64,000 nucleotides of DNA, from NCBI RefSeq assembly GCF_034627025.1, contig NZ_CP141049.1, positions 682,001-746,000 on the forward strand, in the 5' to 3' direction. Positions 1 to 9,502 of this stretch are shown here, one piece after another. Position 1 is the first letter of the stretch, and each line of letters begins with the position of its first letter. The notes under the pieces are model-generated. The model was not told the origin of the DNA and searched no databases. It saw only the letters and a program-made list of their open reading frames with translations. A program made the position numbers and the translations under genes. Origin of the DNA: Microvirga lotononidis (GTDB taxonomy: Bacteria; Pseudomonadota; Alphaproteobacteria; Rhizobiales; Beijerinckiaceae).

Positions 1-991
1 TCTTGGCTAGGCCAGCGACAGTTTTGATCCAGCCGAAGGCCTCTTCAATGCGCTTGCGGATGCGCTGACTGACCGCGTAGCCCGCATGCCGGGTGGTGCG
101 TCCATCAATAGCTGAACGCCGGCCGTTCGCGTTCTGCGCCACATGCGGTGTGACCTTCATGGTCCGCAACTCACGGACGAAGTCCTGCGTGTCATAGGCC
201 TTGTCGGCGCCGAGCGTGATCGCCCGCGGCCGATCGGCATAGGGTTCCATCAAAGCCAGGGCGGCCAAGCGCTCGGCATAGCCATCAGCGCGCGTCAGAC
301 AGGCGCCCACTACCAGGCCGGAGCGGTTCTCCATGAGTGCATGTCCGAGGAAGCACAGCTTCGCCTCCTTGCCGGCTCCCTTGCGGTAGAGCCGCGCATC
401 CGGATCGCTGGTCGAGGCATGGGTGTCGTTCGAGCGTTTCTCACCCCGGAAGTTGGCCTCTGCGTTGCGCCCGCCATCGGCCGGCGGATCACCTGCACCG
501 TCCTTCGGCTTGAAGCTCTTCATGGATGCCCAGGCTTCGATCAGGGTGCCATCGACCGAGAAGTGGTCCGTGGATAGAAGCTTCTTCACCCTGGGCTGGG
601 CCAGCATGGCGGCCAGGAACTGAGCCGCGATGTCGCCGTCGAGAAGCCGGTCACGGTTCTTGGAGAAGGTGGAGTGATCCCAGGCGGCATCATCAATGCC
701 GAGCCCAACAAACCAGCGAAAGAGTAGGTCGTATTCGAGCCGCTCCATCAGCTGGCGCTCAGAGCGGATCGAGTAGAAGGCCTGCAGCAGCATGGCACGG
801 AGCAGCTTCTCGGGCGCGATGGACGGCCGCCCCATGCGTCGCGCGTACAGAGCCGCCAGTGCAGGCTGAAGCAGGACCAGCGCCTGGTTGGCAATCTCCC
901 GGATCGCCCGCAAAGCATGATCCGCGCGCACCCGGGCCTCCAGATCGACATAGGAGAACAGTTCTCCAGTCCGCTCATCCCGTCCGCGCAT
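1..991 (-). CDS. IS5-family transposase (3' end beyond window)
   Basis: DDE transposase read from an ATG at 991 with a GGAGGAAATGA ribosome-binding site just upstream; the reading frame stays open to base 1, so about 330 codons are visible and the C-terminus is outside. Visible catalytic neighbourhoods are the first Asp in SVDGTLIEAW, the second in GADKAYD, and the Glu in RIEEAFGW close to base 1. The N-terminal segment is the usual IS5 dimerisation region. The right terminal repeat (GGAC, a T run, CAACAGCCTGC) lies at 1047-1067. Cut-and-paste transposition enzyme, cytoplasmic. Confidence 0.9.
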   Translation of the reverse strand, partial: MRGRDERTGELFSYVDLEARVRADHALRAIREIANQALVLLQPALAALYARRMGRPSIAPEKLLRAMLLQAFYSIRSERQLMERLEYDLLFRWFVGLGIDDAAWDHSTFSKNRDRLLDGDIAAQFLAAMLAQPRVKKLLSTDHFSVDGTLIEAWASMKSFKPKDGAGDPPADGGRNAEANFRGEKRSNDTHASTSDPDARLYRKGAGKEAKLCFLGHALMENRSGLVVGACLTRADGYAERLAALALMEPYADRPRAITLGADKAYDTQDFVRELRTMKVTPHVAQNANGRRSAIDGRTTRHAGYAVSQRIRKRIEEAFGWIKTVAGLAK

Positions 992-1065
992 TCATTTCCT
1001 CCAGTTGCCCGTCTCGAATGAATCACAGCCGAGCCTGCGCCGCCACGGACTTTTTCAACAGCCTG

Positions 1066-1419
1066 CTAGTGATAGAGCTCGCGCCGGTGCCGCGCCTTCA
1101 GCACTAAGTCTACGGCCATGGCCAATTCGGCTTCATCGAACTCAAAGCATCCGAGACTATCAACTGTCGAGCGGGTGGTATGCGAGTAAATCTCGAGCCA
1201 GAATGGCGGCAGATCCTGCAAGACGAACGCATCCGGAAGCTCGCTGAGACGCACCTCAAGGGAGCAGAACCGTGCAACAAGAGTGGTTCGAACGCCGGCT
1301 GTATTCCCGGCCGCGAACACGAGCTGGACGTAGGCGCGGATGATCTGTTGCTCAATCTCCTCCGGGGAGAGGTCGGGCAAGGGAGAATGACCGGTATCAA
1401 TGCGACAGTTCCATGCCAT
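1066..1419 (-). CDS. hypothetical protein, 3' end abuts IS5
   Basis: About 117 codons from the ATG at 1419, chosen because GGAGC lies 5-6 bases upstream; an ATG 12 bases further out is possible but has no ribosome site. I do not recognise the family. The sequence is acidic in the middle (DLSPEEIEQQ, FEFDEAELAMAV) and ends ARHRRELYH. Its TAG stop uses bases that belong to the IS5 terminal repeat, so the native C-terminus was probably removed by the IS5 insertion. It follows the receiver-like gene at 1487-1903 on the same strand after a short gap and may have been co-transcribed with it. Confidence 0.45.
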   Translation of the reverse strand: MAWNCRIDTGHSPLPDLSPEEIEQQIIRAYVQLVFAAGNTAGVRTTLVARFCSLEVRLSELPDAFVLQDLPPFWLEIYSHTTRSTVDSLGCFEFDEAELAMAVDLVLKARHRRELYH

Positions 1420-1486
1420 TCGAAGCTCCATTGCTGTCGCGCTGTGTTCGCAACCTCACCAACGGGCCACGGACGCGACGCACCTT

Positions 1487-1903
1487 TTATGCAGCGCGTC
1501 GATGCTCGCTGAACCCGAGCGGAGCAGCGGCTCGAGTCGCCTCTGCCCCCTCGATGACATGCCGAATTGTTTCTGACACGACAGTCACTGTCGGCTCGTT
1601 CAGGACGATGTCGCCGCGCGCCGAGAGGTATGTGGTGTGAGCGGCGACGATGACAGGGCGGCTGGGATAGACGTCGTGATACTGGTCTGCCAGAATCCAG
1701 CCATCGATCAAGCCCGGTAGAGCAGCACGGCAGTATAGCCAGCCGATCCGGTGCTGCCGATGCGTGAGGATGAGAAGGGCCCGCTCGCCCGTGTGGGCGG
1801 TCAAAACAGTGTAGTTGGCAACCCGGCACTCCTGCGCAAGCCGCTCGCAAAAATCCGGATTGCTGTCCACGATCAGGATGCATTCTTCGATGATCGGGCT
1901 CAT
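1487..1903 (-). CDS. degenerate response-regulator receiver protein
   Basis: Single-domain protein of 138 residues with a CheY/FixJ-like receiver pattern (ILIVDSNPDFCERL at the N-terminus, VLTAHTGERAL in the middle). Start set at the ATG at 1903 because GCAGGAGACC precedes it. Two things are odd. The N-terminal acidic pair is reduced to VDSN, and the position normally holding the phosphoacceptor Asp reads CRAALPGLIDG without an Asp. It would therefore be a pseudo-receiver that cannot be phosphorylated normally. It resembles the intact receivers at 18-20 kb in type but not closely. Role unknown. Confidence 0.6.
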   Translation of the reverse strand: MSPIIEECILIVDSNPDFCERLAQECRVANYTVLTAHTGERALLILTHRQHRIGWLYCRAALPGLIDGWILADQYHDVYPSRPVIVAAHTTYLSARGDIVLNEPTVTVVSETIRHVIEGAEATRAAAPLGFSEHRRAA

Positions 1904-2110
1904 AGCGGTCTCCTGCACGATGGCGCTTCGCCGGCTCTCGCTGGTGAAGTTCACCTCGAGAGCCTTGACGTTCTGACATTAGCTGATTTCATCATTGGGC
2001 TCGATTGTCTTTGTGGGTGGGCCAATCATCGGGAGAGATTGCGGCGGTCATACTTTGGGTTGGGTCGATCGATACGACGATCCTCGTGACACGACCGGTC
2101 TGAATAGAAA

Positions 2111-2375
2111 CCCCTTAGGACATCCAGTTGGCACGGTGATGATGAGGTGATGTGAAGCTACAGCGGACATGGACCGCCGGAACTGGCAAACCCGTGGCAT
2201 TGTCTTGCGTCAGTCAAGCGCGATAACGTGAGAGGGACCAGCTTCAGCGTAAAACATCAGGGCCTGCGGTCATGTAGCACGGCGCTTGGAGGCCGGAGAC
2301 ATGACTGCACCCGCACCGCGAGGCCCAAACGTCATCAACAATCACGTTGCCAAACGGGCGCCATCCAGACATGAC
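2111..2375 (+). repeat. 265-bp repeat, copy 1 (IS1111 non-coding end)
   Basis: About 90 percent identical to the reverse complement of 20491-20755. At the second site the repeat lies directly 3' of an IS1111 transposase C-terminus, so this copy is best read as a detached IS1111 right end. It contains GGCGCCATCCAGACATGAC at its right border. Short open frames in it are not credible genes. It ends where an IS6 transposase remnant begins. Confidence 0.8.
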
Positions 2376-2441
2376 ACCCCCAATGGCCGGACGTGGCGTG
2401 GCGATGGATCGTGCCATCATCCAGCGCTGGACGGATCACTA
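2376..2441 (+). pseudogene. IS6-family transposase, N-proximal remnant
   Basis: Translates as RGVAMDRAIIQRWTDH, the segment that in IS6 transposases precedes YAPLLLEQFN. The continuation is found after the nested IS630 elements at 4612, in the same frame. The start of the gene is lost at the border with the 265-bp repeat. Confidence 0.7.
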
Positions 2442-2454
2442 GAGCATCGGACTG

Positions 2455-2617
2455 TTAAACGGACGCATATCCGGCAGCCCTGAGGAAGTTCCAACATTCT
2501 GGCGGCTCAAACAAATCGCATATGTCACCGAGCGCGCGCCAGAGTGCGTCGAACGTTCGGGCCTCAGCCTTGCGCAGGTGTGCTTTGATTTTGGCAAAGG
2601 CCTGTTCAATGGGATTA
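2455..2617 (-). pseudogene. IS630 element A transposase, C-terminal part
   Basis: Encodes [18 protein letters not shown] and the remaining C-terminus ending AAGYASV. This is the missing end of the transposase at 3734-4173: joining the two across element B and one TA restores SPDLNPIEQ, which supplies the third catalytic residue (Glu). Confidence 0.88.
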
Positions 2618-3731
2618 TTGATCCGGTCCTCATTGTCTTGAGCATACGGCGTAGCGGACGGGTTTGTGGCTGAAATAGCTTCGGACGCGCCGGGGCGATT
2701 TCGAGAGGCGACGCATATGGCTGACCGTTGCCCGCTTGAGCTGCTGTTTGCTGCGCGCGGGCGCCTGGCGGGTGACAACCTGCTTCAGGTCGGCGTTCAG
2801 GCACTCCTCCGGGTTCAGCTCCGGGCTGTAAGCCGGCAGGTAGAAGACCTCGATCTTCGCCCGATGCGCGGTAAGCCAGTCGCGGACCCGGGCGGCGCGA
2901 TGCACCCGCAGCCGGTCCAGGATCAGGAACACCTTGCGCTTTGCCTCGCGGATCAGGCGTTGCAGGAAACGGATCAAGATTGCGGCATTCACCGCCGCGT
3001 CGACAATCATCCAGCGCAAGGCGCCGCGATTGCTCACCGCCGCGATCAGGCTCAGCCCGGCGCGCCGATGGCAGACCCGGATCACCGGCGTCCGGCCCCG
3101 GGGCGCATAGCCGCGGCCGCGCACGTCGTCGGCGCGCAGACCGGTTTCGTCACCCCAGAAGATGGTGCCCCGCGCCTGCCGGGCCGCCGCGACGATGGCC
3201 GGGTACTCCCGCCGCAGCCAGTGCCGCACCGCGGCCGGGTTCTGCTCGTACGCCCGCCGGAGCGGCTTCTGCGCGGTGAAGCCCCAGCGCGCCAGATACT
3301 TGCCCACGGTTCGCACGGCCAGCGCAATCCCACAGCGCTGCCAGATCACCGCACGCACCGCCGCCCGGCTCCACAGGGCGAACGGCAGGTCCAGTTCGTC
3401 CGGGGTGTGCCGGCAGATCAGGCGCTGAATCTCGGCCTCCTGGGCGGCATCCAGCAGCCGTTGCTCATCCGGCTTGCGCCCGCGTGGCTTGCTCACCAGC
3501 CCCTGCGCGCCCTCGGCCGCAAACCGCTGGCAGATGTCGAAGACCCCGGTTGGCGACAGCCCAACCTGGGCCGCGATCGCCCGGTAGGTCAGCCCGCGCT
3601 CCCGGAGCCCAATGACTTGCCGCCGGCGCTCCTCTTGAGCCGCCGCCGGCAGCTTGCGCATGTCCACGTGCTTCATGCTGATGAAGCTGGAGCCAACCAA
3701 GACCCTTTCAAGACAATGAGGACCGGCTCAA
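2618..3731 (-). mobile_element. IS630-family element B, inserted in element A
   Basis: 1114 bp. Ends TTGATCCGGTCCTCATTGTC at 2618 and the inverted TTGAGCCGGTCCTCATTGTC at 3731, differing at one base. TA flanks on both sides (2616-2617, 3732-3733) are the typical IS630 duplication. Contains one intact transposase gene. Confidence 0.92.
2630..3676 (-). CDS. IS630-family transposase (element B)
   Basis: Start chosen at [16 protein letters not shown] (3676), the conserved N-terminus of the related element C; about 348 residues. N-terminal winged-helix/HTH ([18 protein letters not shown]), then the DDE domain: [21 protein letters not shown] and SPELNPEE. The usual Asn after the second Asp is Arg here. 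The C-terminus reads RYAVCSRQ instead of RYAA and runs into the terminal repeat. Probably active or recently active, since element A can be reconstructed exactly around it. Confidence 0.92.
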   Translation of the reverse strand: MKHVDMRKLPAAAQEERRRQVIGLRERGLTYRAIAAQVGLSPTGVFDICQRFAAEGAQGLVSKPRGRKPDEQRLLDAAQEAEIQRLICRHTPDELDLPFALWSRAAVRAVIWQRCGIALAVRTVGKYLARWGFTAQKPLRRAYEQNPAAVRHWLRREYPAIVAAARQARGTIFWGDETGLRADDVRGRGYAPRGRTPVIRVCHRRAGLSLIAAVSNRGALRWMIVDAAVNAAILIRFLQRLIREAKRKVFLILDRLRVHRAARVRDWLTAHRAKIEVFYLPAYSPELNPEECLNADLKQVVTRQAPARSKQQLKRATVSHMRRLSKSPRRVRSYFSHKPVRYAVCSRQ

Positions 3732-3733
3732 TA

Positions 3734-4173
3734 AGGTCAGGCGAATAAGCAGGCAGGAACAGGAACCAGGCGCCGCGTTCTCTCAGACACTGCGCAGCCT
3801 TTTCGCTCTTGTGGACCGCCAGGTTGTCGAGGATCACCACGTCGCCTTTGCGCAGCGTCGGCGCGAGCTGCGTCTCGATGTAAGCCTCGAACGCTAACCG
3901 GGTGATCGGACCATCGATGATCCAGGGCGCGCACAACTCGTTGCACCGCAGCCCAGCGAGAAAGGTATGTGTCTTCCAGTGGCCGAAGGGCGCTCTCATG
4001 CGCAGGCGCTGGCCCCGGCGAGAGCGGCCGCGCAGACGCGTCATCTTGGTGTTGACGTACGTCTCATCCAGAAACACCAAGCGGTGCGGCTGCTCGCGCA
4101 TGCGCGGCTGACGGTGAGTATGCCAGACCCGGCGCTCATCCCGCACGTCGGTGCGTGCGCACTCCGCCGCCAT
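3734..4173 (-). pseudogene. IS630 element A transposase, catalytic part (interrupted)
   Basis: Catalytic domain with [12 protein letters not shown] (first Asp), [14 protein letters not shown] (second Asp) and the start of SPDL, after which element B is inserted. It is expressed by a -1 shift from the upstream frame at 4136-4528: the shift site is a run of seven A followed by GC (coding strand, about 4184-4192), as in other two-frame IS630 elements. The visible tail after SPDL comes from element B. Confidence 0.85.
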
Positions 4174-4528
4174 CAGGGCTTTTTTTATAACTGAAGCCGC
4201 ACCGGCACAGGAAGCGCGAGAGCATCGCCGGGGCTGCCACGATCCCGTGTTCCTCCCGCAACCGAGCGGCCAGTTCGGGCATGGTGATGGCGGGCTTGGC
4301 CTCGACCGTCTGGATCAGGAAGCTCTCATAGGGCACCAGCTTGCCGCTTCCCGGCGGGCGGCCTTGCCGGGCCGGCGCCAGGGAGCCGGACGGCCGCTTC
4401 CGGTGCATCAGCTTGATGGCGCAGCTGTCACTGACCCCGAAGTGGCGAGCCGCCGCCCGGCAGGGATGGCCCGCCTCGACAAAGTCGGCGACGCGCACCC
4501 GAAGATCGAGAGAATAGCAGTGGCCCAT
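4136..4528 (-). CDS. IS630 element A orfA (DNA-binding part)
   Basis: Starts [20 protein letters not shown], an HTH protein ([16 protein letters not shown]) of the IS630 orfA type; the frame ends shortly after [10 protein letters not shown], where the ribosome would slip -1 into the catalytic frame. Because element B interrupts the second frame, the complete transposase cannot be made. Confidence 0.85.
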   Translation of the reverse strand: MGHCYSLDLRVRVADFVEAGHPCRAAARHFGVSDSCAIKLMHRKRPSGSLAPARQGRPPGSGKLVPYESFLIQTVEAKPAITMPELAARLREEHGIVAAPAMLSRFLCRCGFSYKKSPDGGGVRTHRRAG

Positions 4529-4611
4529 GATCCACCTCCCGTGCAGGAGAGTGAATCACAGATCGCACCAGCCCAAAACCCCAGGAGTCGGATTTCCTGT
4601 CCGGTGCTCTA

Positions 4612-5110
4612 GGCCTCGCTCTTGTTGGAGCAGTTCAACCTCCGCAGGCGTCCGGTCACTGGCGAGTGGCAGTATTTCTACCGCGCCAGTGATAGCACCG
4701 GTGACACGGTTAATGTCTGGTTTAGCGAGTGGCAAAATTTCACCGCCGCACAACGCTTTCTTCGCAAGGCTTTCAAGCGACACGGCCGACCAGGGCGGAG
4801 TACCAGTGATGATCGCCAGACCAACCATGAAGCGATCCTGTCCTGCGATATGGCGGACAGGCTGCAAGAAAGGCGCAAGCTGAAACCAATCTGTATCCGG
4901 CAGAGCATCGATCTCAATAATCGCGTTGAGCAGGACTATCGGGCGATCAAGGGGCGCGTCAGTTCAATGTTGGGTCTGGAGTCAATCAGCAGTGCCCGTG
5001 TGATTCTGAGCGGGATCGAACTGGTTCACATGGTGTGCAAAGGGCAGGCGAAGTATGCCTGCCGCTCGGACCTCTCGCTTGTAGAGCAGTTCGATCTGAT
5101 CGCTGCATGA
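4612..5110 (+). pseudogene. IS6-family transposase, C-terminal remnant
   Basis: Translates LLLEQFNLRRRPVTGEWQYF to the end IAA with the IS6 pattern VEQDYRAIKGRV (third catalytic residue). It continues the fragment at 2376-2441: removing IS630 A and one TA joins RWTDH-x-ASLLLEQ in the same frame, with a TAG where TAC is expected. It lacks the first DDE Asp region (HIDETY) because of an internal deletion. Inactive. Confidence 0.85.
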
Positions 5111-5197
5111 GGTGGAGCGACGCTCGGTTCCATCCCTTCAACTCTAGCCAGGAGTTGCGATAGGGCCGTACCTGATGTCCACATGTGACAGCGCCGA

Positions 5198-5434
5198 CTA
5201 GCTTGTGCTGCCGTCCTCAACCAGAAAGTTGAGTGTGCAGACTGTCGCACCCGCCAAGTCGGTGACCTGCAGCCGCCACTCGCTTCCACGCCACCCCTTC
5301 TTCCCGGCATCTCTGAGGAGTTCACCTGCAACAGTAATTGCATGGGCGCGGGCCTCGTCACGGCTGGCGAGGACGGTGCCTTGCTCGTCGAGAGCCTCTT
5401 CTCCGTCGCAGATGTGAAATAAATACCTGAGCAT
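5198..5434 (-). CDS. DUF6894-type small protein
   Basis: 78 residues from MLRYLFHICDGEEALDEQG. The pattern (R-Y-F-F-H at the N-terminus, a D-x-x-G-T segment, DEARAHAITVAGELLRD, then a C-terminal LAGATVCTLNF) matches the small DUF6894 proteins common in Methylobacteriaceae and Bradyrhizobiaceae; function unknown. Start placed at the internal ATG at 5434, where the family begins; a GTG 15 bases upstream is possible. IS630 element C lies 19 bp upstream and probably separated the gene from its promoter. Confidence 0.7.
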   Translation of the reverse strand: MLRYLFHICDGEEALDEQGTVLASRDEARAHAITVAGELLRDAGKKGWRGSEWRLQVTDLAGATVCTLNFLVEDGSTS

Positions 5435-5452
5435 GGTGGACACCTGCACTTA

Positions 5453-6567
5453 TTGATCCGGCTTGGGTACTCTTGAAATCTGCTGCGGAAGACTCCAGTT
5501 TGGCTGGATGAAGCATATAGACATGCGCAAGCTGCCAGCAGCCGCGCAAGAGGAGCGCCGCCGGCAGGTGATCGGCCTGCGCGAGAGCGGCCTGACTTAT
5601 GATGCCATTGCCGCGCAGGTGGGTCTGACGCGCACCGGCGTCTTCGATATCTGCCGCCGCTTCGCCGAGCAGGGCCAGGCCGGCTTGGCCAGCGGGCCGC
5701 GCGGCCCGGCCCCTGGCACAGGCCGGTTTCTCCAGGTCGAGCAGGAAGCGCAGGTCCGCGCGCTGATCCGCCGGCACACGCCCGACGAGCTGGGCCTGCC
5801 CTTTGCCCTGTGGAGCCGGGCGGCGGTGCGGGAGCTCATCGAGCGGCACTGCGGGGTCCGGCTGGCGGTGCGCACGATGAGCACCTACCTGGCACGCTGG
5901 GGCTTCACGGCCCAGAAGCCACTCCGCCGCGCCTATGAGCAGTCGCCAAAAGCCGTACGGCGCTGGCTGCGACAGGACTATCCGGCCATCGTGGCGCAAG
6001 CCAGAGGAGAGAAGGGCACGATCTTCTGGGGGGACGAGACCGGCTCGCGCTCCGATGATGTGCGCGGCCGCAGCTTCGCCCCGCGCGGCCGGACGCCGGT
6101 GGTGCGCCCCAGTCACAAGCGCGCGGGGCTGGGCCTGATCTCAGCTGTGACCAACAAGGGCGAGTTGCGCTGGATGGTGCTCGAGGGCGCGCTCAAGGCT
6201 CCGAGCCTGATCCGCTTTCTCACCCGGCTGATCCAGGATGCCAACGGCAAGGTGTTTCTGATCTGGGACAACCTGCCGGTCCATCGGGCTCGGGCGGTGC
6301 AGGACTGGTTGACCGAGCATCCAGGGCAGATCGAGGTCTTCCACTTGCCCTCCTATAGCCCGGAGCTGAACCCGGACGAGGGCCTGAACGCTGACCTGAA
6401 GCACGCCGTGACGCGGAAACCACCCGCCCGCAGCAAGCCCGCCCTCAAGCCCGCCGTCATCAGCCACATGCGTCGGCTCGCCAAGTCGCCCGGCCGAATC
6501 CGCAGCTACTTTGCGCATCCGTCATTCCGCTATGCCGCATAGTTCAAGTTCACCCAAGCCGGATCAA
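5453..6567 (+). mobile_element. IS630-family element C
   Basis: 1115 bp with inverted ends TTGATCCGGCTTGGGT (5453) and its complement ending at 6567, flanked by TA (5451-5452, 6568-6569). Related to element B (same TTGATCCGG tip) but clearly diverged, and in the opposite orientation. Confidence 0.92.
5508..6542 (+). CDS. IS630-family transposase (element C)
   Basis: 344 residues from [19 protein letters not shown] region [18 protein letters not shown], catalytic segments [21 protein letters not shown] and SPELNPDEGLNADLK. Full length for the family and free of frameshifts, so likely functional. Confidence 0.92.
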   Translation: MKHIDMRKLPAAAQEERRRQVIGLRESGLTYDAIAAQVGLTRTGVFDICRRFAEQGQAGLASGPRGPAPGTGRFLQVEQEAQVRALIRRHTPDELGLPFALWSRAAVRELIERHCGVRLAVRTMSTYLARWGFTAQKPLRRAYEQSPKAVRRWLRQDYPAIVAQARGEKGTIFWGDETGSRSDDVRGRSFAPRGRTPVVRPSHKRAGLGLISAVTNKGELRWMVLEGALKAPSLIRFLTRLIQDANGKVFLIWDNLPVHRARAVQDWLTEHPGQIEVFHLPSYSPELNPDEGLNADLKHAVTRKPPARSKPALKPAVISHMRRLAKSPGRIRSYFAHPSFRYAA

Positions 6568-6588
6568 TAGATTTGCAAGGAAGCAACT

Positions 6589-6744
6589 TCAAGACAGCGA
6601 TCGCAGCTCTGGAATTGGCTTGTGCTTATGGTCCTCTGCTGCATCATTCAGTATCATAAAGGCGGCGACTGCCGCGGCTAGAGCAATGAGCGCTAAGGCA
6701 ACATCAATGATTCCGCACTGATGCTTGCGCAGAGAGATACTCAT
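6589..6744 (-). CDS. possible small membrane protein
   Basis: 51 residues beginning MSISLRKHQCGIIDVALA, with one hydrophobic stretch (VALALIALAAAVAAFMIL) and a charged tail. Ribosome-site evidence is weak (GGAG only 3-4 bases from the ATG). No family recognised. It lies between element C and the IS481 gene and may be a leftover. Nothing else is seen in 6568-6898. Confidence 0.25.
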   Translation of the reverse strand: MSISLRKHQCGIIDVALALIALAAAVAAFMILNDAAEDHKHKPIPELRSLS

Positions 6745-6898
6745 CTCCGATGCCGGTGAACAGTGATGAACAAACTCTGTCGCAATTACTGACGCCGAAG
6801 TAGAGGCGCTTCGATCTCGGCACGTGGGGAACGTCGCTTTGTGCATCCAGTTGCTCCTTGGGTGCGTAAAAACTCGCAGATCGTGGTCCTCAGCTTGC

Positions 6899-7927
6899 TC
6901 AGGTCGCAATTCCCGGAGAGAAGCATCGTATGCGAATAGTCTCGGTGTCTGGATGCGAGACCTCCTTGGCGGCAGCGACGACCTGGAGGGCTGGCGGCAA
7001 CGCGTCTGAATCGGGCGGCTTGTAGCGCCGGTTGGCCAGCTTCGGCTCGGCGACCAGGCGGCTGTGCACGACCTGCTCGGGGGATCGCCCCTTCAGCACG
7101 CGCTGACGTCTCCTGTTGTAGGCTTGGTTGAAGCCCTTGAGCAGCGTCTCCAGATCCCGGTGGCTTTCGATGGTGATGCCCAGCACCTCGCGCTGAACGC
7201 GGCCGTTGAAGCGCTCCACGAGACCATTGGTTTGCGGCGTGTAGGGCTTGGTCTTGCGATGCTCCACCTTCAGCTTCCGGCAGGCGTCCTCGAAGCCATC
7301 GGCGGTGAAGCACGAGCCGCGATCGGTCAGCACGTGTGTGATCTTCAACGGGAAGGCGCGCACCGCCTCGGTCAGGAAAGCGACCGCGCTGGTGGCCAGC
7401 TCATCGTCCTTGACCGCCAGGTGCACCCAGCGCGAGCAGCGGTCGATGGCCACGTACAGGAAGCGCTTGCGGCTTTCGCCATTGGCGGTTCTCAGCTTCG
7501 GCAGGTGTTTGATGTCGATGTGGATGAAGCCGAGATCGTAGTCCTTGAACGTGCCGCTCTTCCGCTTGTGCTGCTGTGCCGGCGGCAGGCGGCCTAAGCC
7601 TTCCGCCTTGAGGATGCGGTAGACGGCATCGCGGTTCAGATGCGGCAGGAAGTGCGTGACGATGAAGGTGAGATCATCGAGCGGAAAGCCGGTGGCCTGG
7701 CGCAGAGCACAGACGATGGCGCGCTCCTCGTCGGTGGCTTTCCAGGGCAGTTTGTGCGGCCGACTGCTGTGGTCCTGACAGTCTTTGGGGCCGCGCTTGC
7801 GCCACTTGCGGATCGTCTCGGTGCTGACGCTGAAGCGCTGAGCCAGCACGCCGGTGGGCTCGCGCGAGCGGGCGATCTCCTGGCGAACGGCCGGGGTGGT
7901 GCGGGCTTGCGGATGAAGGGAGTGCAT
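6899..7927 (-). CDS. IS481-family transposase
   Basis: 342 residues from MHSLHPQARTT; start at 7927 fits AGGAGG 5-6 bases upstream. N-terminal HTH (VLAQRFSVSTETIRKWRKRG), then the integrase-like core with FIHIDIKHLP, VLTDRGSCF and LVERFNGRVQRE (DDE). Complete and single-frame. No clear inverted repeats seen by eye. Confidence 0.88.
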   Translation of the reverse strand: MHSLHPQARTTPAVRQEIARSREPTGVLAQRFSVSTETIRKWRKRGPKDCQDHSSRPHKLPWKATDEERAIVCALRQATGFPLDDLTFIVTHFLPHLNRDAVYRILKAEGLGRLPPAQQHKRKSGTFKDYDLGFIHIDIKHLPKLRTANGESRKRFLYVAIDRCSRWVHLAVKDDELATSAVAFLTEAVRAFPLKITHVLTDRGSCFTADGFEDACRKLKVEHRKTKPYTPQTNGLVERFNGRVQREVLGITIESHRDLETLLKGFNQAYNRRRQRVLKGRSPEQVVHSRLVAEPKLANRRYKPPDSDALPPALQVVAAAKEVSHPDTETIRIRCFSPGIAT

Positions 7928-8116
7928 CACATCCTCCTGCGGGGAGAAGCCCGGCGTCGCAGGCCATCGAAGCGCCAAGTATACTCCTCAATGGCGTAAC
8001 GCACCCGGTCCCAACAACGTTCCGCTACCAAACAGCTAGCACTACTTTGGCAGGCATGAGGAACCCCGCGAGGCCTGCCGACGTCTTCCCTGAAGGATCA
8101 TCCGCAGGAGGTTGTC

Positions 8117-9502
8117 ATGAGCACCTCAGTGGCGTGGGAGCATGAACTCCAGTCCTGGCTTGAACCCTTCCTCAAGCCCCTGAGCCACCCGGCCCGGCGG
8201 CGCATGTGCCCGCTCTATGTCGCTGGCCTGATTGGTCCCGGTGAGCGCAAGAGCCTGCAGCCGATGGCGGCGCGCGTGGCGCCGGCTGACTATGATCAAC
8301 TGCATCACTTCGTGGCGGTGGGCCCGTGGGACGAGGCGCCGCTCGAGGCTGAACTCCTGGCCCAGGCCAACGGGCTCGTCGGCGGGCCTGACGCCATCCT
8401 GGTGATCGACGACACCGCGCTGCTCAAGAAGGGCACGCACTCCGTGGGCGTCACCTCGCAATATGCCGGAGTGGTGGGCAAGAATGCGAATTGTCAGAGC
8501 CTGGTCTCGCTCACCCTCGCCAAAGGCGAGGTGCCGGTCCCGATCGTGCTGCGGCTGTTTCTTCCCGACACCTGGATCAAGGATCCCGAGCGCCTGCAGC
8601 AGGCCGGCGTGCCCGAGGCGTTCTGGACGCAGCGCACCAAGCCGGAGATCGCGCTGGAGGAACTCAAGCGTCTGCTGCAGGCAGGCGTGAGCTTCGGAGC
8701 CGTGCTGGCGGATGCCGGCTATGGCATCAGTGCGCCCTTCCGGCAGGCGCTCTCAGCCTTAGGGCTGCTCTGGGCGGTGGGCATTCCGCGCATTCAGAAG
8801 GTCTACACGGCGGACGTGCAGATGATCACGCCCCTGCCATCGCGCGGCCGACCCCGCACGCGGCTCATCCCAGATCAGGAGGCAATCGCGGCCGAAGCCA
8901 TGCTGGCCACCGCCTCCTGGCGTCAGGTCACCTGGCGGCGGGGCACCAAGGGTCCGCTGAAGGCGAAGTTCGCAGCCGTGCGCGTGCGGGTGGCTGATGG
9001 GCCTGAGGTGCGTCTTCAGGGACGGACCGGTCAGCATCTGCCCGGCGACGAGGTGTGGCTGGTGGGCGAGCATCGCTCGTCGGGCGAGTGCAAATACTAC
9101 CTGTCCAACCTGCCACCGGACACAGCCCTGAAGCAGCTGGCCTCTCTCATCAAAGCCCGGTGGATGTGCGAGCAGGCGCACCAGCAGCTCAAGGAAGAAC
9201 TCGGGCTCGATCACTTCGAGGGCCGCTCGTGGCGCGGGCTGCACCGACACGCGCTAATGACGCTGATCGCCTATCTGTTCCTGCAGCATCTGCGGTTGCA
9301 GGCTGCCAAAGTGGACTTGTTTCGGGAAAGATACTGCTGGCGAATGCCTCATGCTGGGACGGGAGCCATCATGAGCTTGGTGAATGTGGACTGCCGGGTT
9401 CGTGCGAGCGGCGTGTCCGCGAACCAAGCCCCGAGCCGAATGAGGTTCATGGCGGCGGCCGTCAGCACGTGTTGCAGATGCGTCTTGGCCAACCCAATGT
9501 AG
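8117..9502 (+). pseudogene. IS701-family transposase, 3' truncated
   Basis: Begins MSTSVAWEHELQSWLEPFL with GGAGG upstream and follows the IS701 pattern (GERKSLQPMAAR, LVIDDTALLKKGTHSVGV, VLADAGYG, EELGLDHFEGRSWRGLHRH). Similarity stops near residue 404 (LRLQAAK, about base 9329); the rest of the frame is antisense to the IS1182 gene. The IS1182 insertion has removed the last 20-40 residues. Confidence 0.85.

Larger units (their letters stand above)
2442..4609 (-). mobile_element. IS630-family element A (host of element B)
   Basis: Terminal repeats GAGCATCGGAC at 2442 and GTCCGGTGCTC ending at 4609, both flanked by the TA target (2440-2441 and 4610-4611). Without the nested element it is about 1052 bp. 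It is inserted into an IS6 transposase gene. Confidence 0.88.

Noticed and set aside
2286..2483. small frame beginning MTAPAPRGPNVINNH, also at 20374-20565
   Set aside because: Both copies lie in the 265-bp IS1111 non-coding repeat and diverge completely after it; no ribosome site.
5453..6567. IS630 B and C as ends of a composite transposon
   Set aside because: They share only the TTGATCCGG tip and differ throughout, and each has its own TA duplication.
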